59,304 nucleotides of DNA from Opitutia bacterium (GTDB taxonomy: Bacteria > Verrucomicrobiota > Verrucomicrobiia > Opitutales > Seribacteraceae): NCBI GenBank assembly GCA_002686835.1, contig NYYP01000041.1, forward strand, positions 1 to 59,304, read 5' to 3'. Shown one piece after another: positions 54,201-59,304 of the stretch. Numbering within the stretch: the first letter of the stretch is position 1; each line of letters starts with the position of its first letter. The notes beneath the pieces are model-generated. The model saw only the letters and a list, made by a program, of their open reading frames with translations. It was not told the DNA's origin and made no database searches. A program made the translations under genes and the position numbers.

Positions 54201-56639
54201 CTTAAAAATGAGAATGATGACCTGAAATCATTGCTCCAATCCAATTCAGGTGCTGACCAAGAAGCAGTTGAGTCATTGCAGAGGGAATTAGCCTTGGCCC
54301 AATCCAAACTCAATCAACTTGAAAACCTAGAATTGCAGAACCAGGAACCTAGTCCAAAGGTTGCTCCACCCAAAGAATTGACCAGTGATCCATCGATGAT
54401 TCAAAAAGCAATGGATTTGGAAATGAAGCTAGAGATGGCATTGTCAAAAATTGAACAAATGGAAGGTCAAAAAGTGGCTCCAAATGATGCCAATTATGAT
54501 TTGTTGGAAGAACAACTTACCCAGGCCAATCTTACCATTAATGATTTAAATGAACAGATTGAGGGCATGATTTCCAAGCAGGCTGAAGCAGAGCTAGAAT
54601 TGGCTATGCTGGAAAATGCATCCATACCTGACGAAAAAGAAACTATTTCCAGCGAGGAGAAGGCTTTATTCATCGATGAAATAAACTCTCTTAAGCAGGA
54701 ACTTAAAGCAGCCAAAGATGATTTTGCCAAAACAACCGCACGCTCTCCGGAAATGTCTGCATTGCAAGAGGAATTAAGGCTCGCAGTTGCAGAGAGTTTT
54801 GAACTGCAAATGGAATTGGAGCAGACCAAACTTCGCCTAAACGAATTTGAAGAACTCGCCGCAATGGAGCCGAATACTGATAATATTGAAAGGATAACCC
54901 AACGGGCCAATGAGGCACAGGCCAAAGCACAGGCCCGCATTGACGAATTAACCAACGCCCTTAAAAATTCTGAGCTTCTTCGATCGGAAACGGAGGACTT
55001 GGTAACCGCATTGGAAAACCGTGCGAGCCAAAGCAGTGATATCTCAAATGATCCCAGGTTTATTGAGTTACAACAAGAGATGCTGGCTTTGCAAAGTGAC
55101 TTGATCAGTATTCAGGAAATGGCCGACCCAAGAGTACAGGAGTTAGAACAGAAGCTCAAAGACAGCAGGGATGAGGGAGTACGTCTAAATACTGAACTAC
55201 AAGGAGTGATGAATGAATTCTCAAACTTTAAGAGTGCTCTCACTACCTTGGAGGATGAAAATAGGCGATTACGGGATGTATCGCTTGCCAATGCCCGAAA
55301 CCAAGCGAATAAGGCAGGGGAGGGTATGCAACGCCAAATTAACAATCTTAACCGGGAGAATGCTAGTCTGGTGAATCAGGTGGAAGAAAAAGATCTTCGA
55401 ATTAATGGGTTAAGAGAAGAATTAGCACAGCTTTCATCCAAGGGCACAGACAGTACCGCCCGAAACCAAATTTTACAGTTACAATTGCAACTACAGGCTG
55501 CGGATGATGCCAGTAGCCAAGCGAAGTTGGAAACACAGAGAGTTCGGGATGAATTAGAATTCGCAAACAGAAGCCTGGCTTCTTTGCAATCAAGAATGAG
55601 AGATTTTGAAAACAGTGCCCCAAGTGCACAACCCGTTATAAGTCCCGCACAGCTCAGTGAAATCGAGGATTTGAAATCCCAAAATAATTTATTGAAGGAC
55701 CAGCTTGCGGCGATGAGTTCGGTTCCTGGACGAGATGATATGGAAAATAGAATAAAAGAACTTAACCAGAGGAATCTTGCCCTAACAGTGGAATTAGACC
55801 AGGAGCGCATAATTATTGATGATTTGAAGGATGAGTTATCCAACTCCCGCTCAATCAAACAGGAGGTTTTGGAGAGAGGTAAAGCTTCCAAGTTAAAAGC
55901 GGACCTCCTTAATGAAGAATTATCAGGCGCAAAAATTCGTATTCAATCTCTGGAAAAAGCATTGGTTGCAGCTCGTGAAGCAATTCGTGTTTTGCAGGGG
56001 GGAGGGAATCGAGGCTCGATGATTCAAGTTTCCAATCCAAGCAACTTTTCGACAAACCTTGGTACACAAAACACCCGGTCCCGTTCTTTTTCAGATTCGC
56101 CAACAAGAAGGTTTAGGAGCGATGGTTTGCCAGAATATTCGTCGGTCCGACCCAGGAATATTCTTCCCAGTGTGAGTAATCCTGCCACCATCAAAAATGA
56201 TGATGGAGGTAATGCTAACCTGCAAATACAAGCCAAGGTTCAATTTCTGGATAATAAAGTAAGACCTGCAGGTTTTACTGAGTTCTTTTTAGTGGACCGT
56301 GATTTATCAACCATCCTCAGTGAAGAAGGAATTAGACCTCCTACTCAAGAGGGTATTCAGTCACATGCTGAGTATTGGGCCCGTTCTGTTCAGCGCGGAT
56401 ATCAATTTCCCGGGATCGCCGCCAAAATCAGAAATGCATTGGCCCGTGCAAGTTTGAGAAGGATCAAGACAAACTCCTTAGGCGTTGGTAATGTGGATGA
56501 TCTTTCAGATGGAAATTATTTTGTTATTGGTGCTTCCACACTTGGGCAAGTCGGAGTGGTTTGGTCGAGGCCTGTAAGTCTTAATAATGGAGACAATATA
56601 ATTAGCCTCGATTTAAAAGACGCTGCTTGGGCACAGTAA
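51279..56639 (+). CDS. Giant secreted coiled-coil protein
   Basis: The product has about 1786 residues. A basic N-terminus leads to a hydrophobic segment (about 11-28) and AFSQ, fitting a signal peptide, so the protein is probably outside the cytoplasm. Residues 35-1560 are almost wholly heptad coiled coil, rich in Glu, Leu, Lys, Gln and Ala, broken by short Pro/Thr linkers. A 54-residue unit is tandemly repeated (see 54001-54324). A disordered Ser/Arg/Asn/Pro linker (about 1580-1640) leads to a globular C-terminal domain of about 140 residues (VQFLDNKVRPAGFTEFFLVD and DGNYFVIGASTLGQVGVVW) with beta character. No known family is recognised. A long rod or spacer in the envelope is inferred. 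TTG 51249 also opens the frame. The ATG at 51279 is preferred. Confidence 0.72.
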   Translation: MSNSCLSLFKQGWFGLPLFFLGLGSLAFSQLEESENVKELDADQIATSIDSKISQSEAMLDNLRRELKTSLVNDFSSLDKKISSAELAKEDKDVLLSQLNKLRTRHQERELSMKESIAETEARVADSKEIFSDLKDNFAGRLEETRSALLALHENLQGSQVELEAISTMVSGLSKDFRYEIASLSTQADEKFAQTLPAPPQQTTKVQPTTSLGRKISSVIQAREALPLRHSKKIGNNVNQSTPNQFGNLSPSSYADEDGVIARLKKELDDSKSFQTELSADSAELKSDLRKAYREIVSLQTNLKESQMIIDELDNAKKSLYKTTDGGPATAQSVSKEINRLERELEQAREDLRQSRQSLLLEQQRSNAMISSITTELERTRRELDYARQMAHASGANFERLAYLERELVQAKRALQSAQDQPVEPGTEEFVNLQEELRKSLGEIARMQIEMSEKDKLQEELLRLKSTMEQMEDTPSRSASPAFVNKLLVELNAANSEIERLQKGNLADRDGLSADVVALQDQLQATQTELDQVRQEFAATKEDIAKREFEFATTIKKLEEEAQLAESVLQQASEGKMPMVPFVTEMEEDLAASESRIRLLSDQFANEQKRASEVIEALSQELELAQARNKQSLDQLSRRELELTNKSQEVTSLSQQKKDLEEELEVVKVIAGQLQDLNQVLEDTKETQSVQTQTSDQIVGSLRDELNRAKIELVVALEEKEKMQDEFSNRLNNLEMQLEDARNEMFEEQEIFQETTSESKILVSELKTELEAARGEIAQMKKSGISESVETKQAVAQLEEALGTIRILQESLQEAEAANLEVDNLRSELADTMTGQLAKFEEVESEKTNLQNKILNLEAEIALLRETNNGSQVAQLRTSADLQAKLNSQKAEIGRLRNQLSQSEEVGVGSLVEIEDELAALKNENDELKSALQSNVATDKVTIEALQNELALAKRELRDLGVGSLVQMEDELAALKNENDDLKSLLQSNSGADQEAVESLQRELALAQSKLNQLENLELQNQEPSPKVAPPKELTSDPSMIQKAMDLEMKLEMALSKIEQMEGQKVAPNDANYDLLEEQLTQANLTINDLNEQIEGMISKQAEAELELAMLENASIPDEKETISSEEKALFIDEINSLKQELKAAKDDFAKTTARSPEMSALQEELRLAVAESFELQMELEQTKLRLNEFEELAAMEPNTDNIERITQRANEAQAKAQARIDELTNALKNSELLRSETEDLVTALENRASQSSDISNDPRFIELQQEMLALQSDLISIQEMADPRVQELEQKLKDSRDEGVRLNTELQGVMNEFSNFKSALTTLEDENRRLRDVSLANARNQANKAGEGMQRQINNLNRENASLVNQVEEKDLRINGLREELAQLSSKGTDSTARNQILQLQLQLQAADDASSQAKLETQRVRDELEFANRSLASLQSRMRDFENSAPSAQPVISPAQLSEIEDLKSQNNLLKDQLAAMSSVPGRDDMENRIKELNQRNLALTVELDQERIIIDDLKDELSNSRSIKQEVLERGKASKLKADLLNEELSGAKIRIQSLEKALVAAREAIRVLQGGGNRGSMIQVSNPSNFSTNLGTQNTRSRSFSDSPTRRFRSDGLPEYSSVRPRNILPSVSNPATIKNDDGGNANLQIQAKVQFLDNKVRPAGFTEFFLVDRDLSTILSEEGIRPPTQEGIQSHAEYWARSVQRGYQFPGIAAKIRNALARASLRRIKTNSLGVGNVDDLSDGNYFVIGASTLGQVGVVWSRPVSLNNGDNIISLDLKDAAWAQ
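54001..54324 (+). repeat. Two tandem copies of a 162-bp coding repeat
   Basis: Bases 54001-54162 and 54163-54324 are diverged direct copies with a period of exactly 162 bases (54 codons). Both contain ATGAATTAGCAGCACTTAAA and GAATTAGCCTTGGCC at the same offset. The shared protein pattern is DELAALKNEND near the start and ELALA near the end. The third part of each copy differs most. The period of 54 is not a multiple of seven, so the heptad phase would shift unless a stutter corrects it. This is an old duplication inside the giant coiled-coil gene. Confidence 0.85.
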
Positions 56640-56656
56640 GATTTTTTAATTTCTTT

Positions 56657-56704
56657 TAAACTTATCTTATAAAATACCTCCAAGGTTGAGATATTATAAG
56701 TTTA
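56657..56704 (+). other. Inverted repeat in the leader of the Lon-N-domain gene
   Basis: TAAACTTAT (56657-56665) and ATAAGTTTA (56696-56704) are perfect 9-base inverted arms separated by 30 bases. The segment lies between the coiled-coil gene and the Lon-N-domain gene. It is AT-rich and could be a weak hairpin, part of an operator or chance. A TATAAA-like sequence lies inside the left part. Confidence 0.3.
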
Positions 56705-56722
56705 TGGGTTAGGATATACCTG

Positions 56723-57382
56723 TTGAATATTCCTTCCCAAATTCCAGCCATGACTCTCAGAGGAGTTGTGTTGTTTCCCCACGCTATGTTACCTTTGCGA
56801 ATTTTTGAAGACAGGTACAAAAAAATGCTTTCGGATGTCCTTAAAAAGGACAGGATGTTTGCAGTCGTTGCTCAGCGTGAAAAATGTGATGATGAATCGT
56901 CGGAAGAACCACCTTTTGAAGTTGCCACCATAGGCCTCGTTAGGGTTTCCAAAAAAAATCCTGATGGTACTTCATTTGTGATGCTTCAAGGAGTTTCCCG
57001 AATCCGGATTAGGTCTATTATTCAGGAATCTCCTTACCGCGTTTTAGATGCCGAAGCCTTTGACACCATTGTCGAAAAAGAACAACCAACCATGCGCAGT
57101 AAAATTTACGATGCTCTTGTGCAAAACAGAAAACTAGGGGGTGAGGTTACTAATGAAACGCTGGAATACCTCAATGTTGTTGATGATGATGCAACCTTTA
57201 TCGACTTGGCGGCATTTACACTATGTAAAAATACCATTCGTAAGCAGGCTATGCTTGAGGTTCAACGATTGCATAAAAGGTCCGAAATGTTTTTTGACGA
57301 CCTTATGAAAGAAAACCTACAACTTGCTTTGCATAAAAATTTTACCAACGGGGGAGAATTTCCTGATCTAGACCGAAATTAG
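56723..57382 (+). CDS. Lon N-terminal (substrate-binding) domain protein
   Basis: The product has 219 residues. It matches the LON substrate-binding domain alone: PAMTLRGVVLFPHAMLPLRIFEDRYKKM, FEVATIGLVRVSKKNPDG and a helical C-terminal half. There is no AAA ATPase or serine-lysine protease domain, so it is not a Lon protease. Such stand-alone proteins occur widely in bacteria, and their job is not established. The frame starts at TTG 56723; the first ATG is at 56750, inside the conserved segment, so TTG is likely used. The GGTTAGGA sequence ahead of it is a weak ribosome site. Confidence 0.8.
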   Translation: MNIPSQIPAMTLRGVVLFPHAMLPLRIFEDRYKKMLSDVLKKDRMFAVVAQREKCDDESSEEPPFEVATIGLVRVSKKNPDGTSFVMLQGVSRIRIRSIIQESPYRVLDAEAFDTIVEKEQPTMRSKIYDALVQNRKLGGEVTNETLEYLNVVDDDATFIDLAAFTLCKNTIRKQAMLEVQRLHKRSEMFFDDLMKENLQLALHKNFTNGGEFPDLDRN

Positions 57383-57408
57383 TATTTCATTTAGATATTC
57401 TAAATTAA

Positions 57409-57648
57409 GTGAAACAATTTTCAGAAGAAGAAAAAACCAGACGAATCAACCATTTTAGGAAGGTTGTTTATTTCCGTTCTCTTTTTGGTTGGGTATTTGC
57501 TGTAGTTGGGATCTGCCTTTTCGGAGTTGGGCTAAAAAATGGGGGGAATCCATTGGTCTTAATCAATGGATTACTATTTTTCGGTTATGGACTTTTTATG
57601 GTTTGGCAAACGAGGAAAGCTAAAGCCAAACTGGATGGTAATGGATAG
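57409..57648 (+). CDS. Small two-helix membrane protein
   Basis: The product has 79 residues with two hydrophobic helices (about 26-42 and 48-64) and charged ends (EEEKTRR and RKAKAKLD). No family is recognised. The start is GTG at 57409; no ATG gives both helices. It lies 26 bases after the Lon-N-domain gene on the same strand and converges with the Cdd1-like gene, ending 9 bases before it. It could be a regulatory or assembly partner of an unknown complex. Codon use looks like that of its neighbours. Confidence 0.5.
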   Translation: MKQFSEEEKTRRINHFRKVVYFRSLFGWVFAVVGICLFGVGLKNGGNPLVLINGLLFFGYGLFMVWQTRKAKAKLDGNG

Positions 57649-57657
57649 ATAATTCGT

Positions 57658-58011
57658 CTAACCCGTCCAAAATTGGGGATGAAGCTTTTGGGCTTCAGGA
57701 TTTTCTTCTTCGCAGAAATATACGGCCATGCGAAGATACGCCAGTGTCCATTCTGGGGTATTTGGTTTCCTTTTTTTAACTTCCTCGAAAATTGACTCCG
57801 CTGCTCTTCCCCGTAGTTCGTAAAGTTCTCGAATTCCAATATCGAGTAGGTCTCTAACAACCCTGACATCCATTCTTGGTATTCGCATAATGGGAGATGC
57901 CATAGCCTCCCTATCTACCTTTTTCTTTTTCTTTGGATTTTCATGTAAGGGTTCTTCTTCTCCATGTTTGCCTAGGAGAATGTCTAGGGGGATGATATCC
58001 TCGATCGCCAT
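57658..58011 (-). CDS. Helix-hairpin-helix protein of the Cdd1 (pathogenicity locus) family
   Basis: The product has 117 residues. A charged lysine-rich stretch (PKKKKKVDRE) precedes the core: MDVRVVRDLLDIGIRELYELRGRAAESIFEEV is a helix-hairpin-helix pattern, and AYLRMAVYFCEE with a terminal PQFW completes the Cdd1 pattern. Family members are small and of unknown function; the hairpin suggests nucleic-acid or protein contact. The start is ATG at 58009-58011. The promoter would lie in the 330-base gap to its right. Confidence 0.6.
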   Translation of the reverse strand: MAIEDIIPLDILLGKHGEEEPLHENPKKKKKVDREAMASPIMRIPRMDVRVVRDLLDIGIRELYELRGRAAESIFEEVKKRKPNTPEWTLAYLRMAVYFCEEENPEAQKLHPQFWTG

Positions 58012-58343
58012 AAGTAAAAGACCGATTACCGAATAAATGTATTATCTATGGCAACTAAATTCGTAAAGTATTTGAGGAGATAAGAATTTTATCGAATTTA
58101 TCCCCAATAAACAATTTATACTTAGGCAGGGTTATATAACCTTTCCTCGGAAACATTAGTGCCTTTCTTGCTCAATTCAAGATATAAGAATCTAAATTGC
58201 TGGCATAGATTAGTTTCCAGTAATGCGGTTACTCGTCTTGCTTCCATCCGACCATTTAATTTCTGCTTCAAAAGTACATTTTTTGCTACTTAACTAGTTA
58301 TAGCCAAGATTTAACCTAAGATACTAATTGGCAAAGTTTTTGG
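58012..58343. other. Gene-free AT-rich stretch
   Basis: No open frame with a plausible start, and no RNA gene, was found between the Cdd1-like gene and tRNA-Phe. The stretch is AT-rich and carries a perfect 12-bp palindrome, GGTTATATAACC (58130-58141), that could be an operator. It may hold the promoters of the minus-strand Cdd1-like gene and others. A small RNA cannot be excluded by eye. Confidence 0.4.
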
Positions 58344-58419
<76 letters not shown>

Positions 58420-58491
58420 AGATCACCAAAAGTGGTGTTATGATAAATTTAGAACAGGTGGTCAATTATGAAACTTTTTTCTTGGAAGAAT

Positions 58492-59097
58492 CTAGTCTTC
58501 ACCGGAATAATCAACGAGTTGATTTTGCAGGGGTGATAGGGCCCTGATTGCTGGTTTGTGTTCGGAGTATCCATAAAAAATAAAACCCACGAATTTTTCA
58601 TCCTCAGGATTTTTTAAACCAGTAGTTTTTTTAAATTGAGGATGTTTCCAAACTGAAGCGGTACTCCATTTTGCAGATATTTTACTCGCTTCGAAAAGCA
58701 GGAGAAGATTTTGGATAATGCAGCAGGTGGTTGCATAATTTTCCTCGATCAAATTTTGGTTTTTACTAAATAGAACAGAGTTTGAATCGCTGAAGGATGT
58801 GACAAGAAGTAGGCCGGGTGCATTGCTCCATTCTTTTTCTTTTCTCAAGGCTCGTTCGACAAGGATGGGATCTTGTCCGTCCCCTTTGATCGTCTCTGCC
58901 ATTAGTTGAGCAACCTGTATAATTTTATCTCGGTTCAACAGATAAAACCTCGCTGGTTCGGTACGATGATGGTTGGGTGCATGACGGGCGGTGTTGATGA
59001 TTTGAGTAATGGTATCGCTCGGCACTCCCGCATGGAATGAAGCGGGCTTTCGGGTTCTTCTATTCAGAATTAATTCTGCAAGCTTTTCCTGATCCAT
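58492..59097 (-). CDS. Nitroreductase-family flavoprotein
   Basis: The product has 201 residues. The N-terminal NRRTRKPASF and IINTARHAPNHHRTEPARFYLL segments bind FMN in the nitroreductase fold, and the C-terminal part includes a GFIFYGYSEHKP-like strand. Substrates in this family vary widely (nitroaromatics, quinones, flavin), so a precise reaction cannot be given. The longest frame starts at TTG 59145, overlapping the upstream fabF-like gene. The ATG at 59097, 34 bases after that gene's stop, fits the family start and is preferred. It is co-directional with the fabF-like gene. Confidence 0.7.
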   Translation of the reverse strand: MDQEKLAELILNRRTRKPASFHAGVPSDTITQIINTARHAPNHHRTEPARFYLLNRDKIIQVAQLMAETIKGDGQDPILVERALRKEKEWSNAPGLLLVTSFSDSNSVLFSKNQNLIEENYATTCCIIQNLLLLFEASKISAKWSTASVWKHPQFKKTTGLKNPEDEKFVGFIFYGYSEHKPAIRALSPLQNQLVDYSGED

Positions 59098-59131
59098 AAA
59101 CAACTTAGAGTAGAGAGAAAAAAGAGGTGCT

Positions 59132-59304
59132 TTATACCTTTTCAAAAATTAAGCTGACATTAGCTCCACCAAATCCGCTACTATTGCTCATCACTGTCGA
59201 TGGTTGTTGAAATTGCGTTTTTCTTAAAAGGTTTAAATGTTCCAACTCCGGATCGGGATTGGTTACATTTGCAGAACCAGGAACAAACCCATCTTTGATT
59301 GCCA
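59132..59304 (-). CDS. Beta-ketoacyl-ACP synthase, C-terminal end (partial)
   Basis: A minus-strand frame enters from the right edge and ends at TAA (59132-59134), giving 56 residues. The sequence reads NPDPELEHLN, followed by VMSNSSGFGGANVSLIF. This is the C-terminal signature of FabF/FabB-type condensing enzymes, usually with SNSFGFGGxN. The catalytic Cys and first His lie outside the window. The fatty-acid or secondary-metabolite context cannot be told from here. The nitroreductase gene follows it on the same strand. Confidence 0.85.
   Translation of the reverse strand, partial: AIKDGFVPGSANVTNPDPELEHLNLLRKTQFQQPSTVMSNSSGFGGANVSLIFEKV

Noticed and set aside
54494-54955. Long minus-strand open frame opposite the giant coiled-coil gene
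   Set aside because: It is serine-rich and leucine-poor, a mirror of the coiled-coil codons on the other strand; it has no motif or ribosome site. The same holds for the antisense frames at 52538-52945, 53394-53831 and 55376-55891.
56723-57382. Truncated Lon protease
   Set aside because: The length fits the stand-alone Lon-N-domain family, the stop is clean, and no remains of the ATPase or protease domain follow.

Overview
The window looks like a chromosomal segment of a Gram-negative, moderate-GC bacterium, most probably of the Verrucomicrobiota (Opitutia-like). This placement is inferred from gene content and not from a marker tree. The supporting features are a Kdo transferase (lipopolysaccharide), a meso-diaminopimelate-type MurE, a MurC-MurB fusion, a clearly divergent FtsZ, many secreted proteins without recognised relatives, and generally weak Shine-Dalgarno sites.

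Layout. Positions 1-5250 hold mixed small genes: the tail of a membrane protein, an orphan Rap1a/Tai-like protein, a tiny lipoprotein overlapping a secreted protein, a minus-strand PhnD-PhnC-PhnE-type ABC importer preceded by a perfect 19-bp Fur-box-like palindrome, and waaA. Positions 5289-12860 carry trpA, miaA, nadK, a membrane pseudokinase, a lipoprotein overlapping it, and a large PpiD/SurA-like membrane-anchored protein. A tlyA-type methyltransferase runs the other way. Positions 13791-32940 are a nearly complete division and cell wall (dcw) cluster: mraZ, rsmH, ftsL-like, ftsI, murE, murF, mraY, murD, a three-LysM protein, ftsW, murG, murC-murB, ddl, ftsQ, ftsA, ftsZ. Four 10-bp-spaced TGG boxes just before mraZ look like its own autoregulatory site. 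It is followed by a FecR-like secreted protein and a 1069-residue Na+/H+ antiporter with a C-terminal cyclic-nucleotide-binding domain. Then come tRNA-Ser(GGA) and a complex I operon nuoB-nuoN (37453-51046) without nuoA, followed by tRNA-Leu(UAG). Next is a giant secreted coiled-coil protein (about 1786 residues), a Lon-N-domain protein, a small membrane protein, a minus-strand Cdd1-like helix-hairpin-helix protein, a 330-base gene-free stretch, tRNA-Phe(GAA), a nitroreductase, and the end of a beta-ketoacyl-ACP synthase gene.

How it fits together. The dcw genes make lipid II and drive septation, with overlapping starts and stops (ATGA or TAATG) showing tight coupling. Complex I generates the proton gradient. 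The antiporter may couple ion balance to a ligand sensed by its cyclic-nucleotide domain. The pseudokinase, lipoprotein and PpiD-like trio may form an envelope-sensing or folding module (inference). The observations most worth following up are the Fur-like operator on an oxyanion-type importer, the divergent FtsZ active site, the pseudokinase module, the antiporter with a 120-residue insertion, and the giant coiled-coil protein. Start codons were adjusted where the longest reading frame began at TTG or GTG inside or against a neighbour. No insertion sequences, CRISPR arrays or convincing intrinsic terminators were seen.
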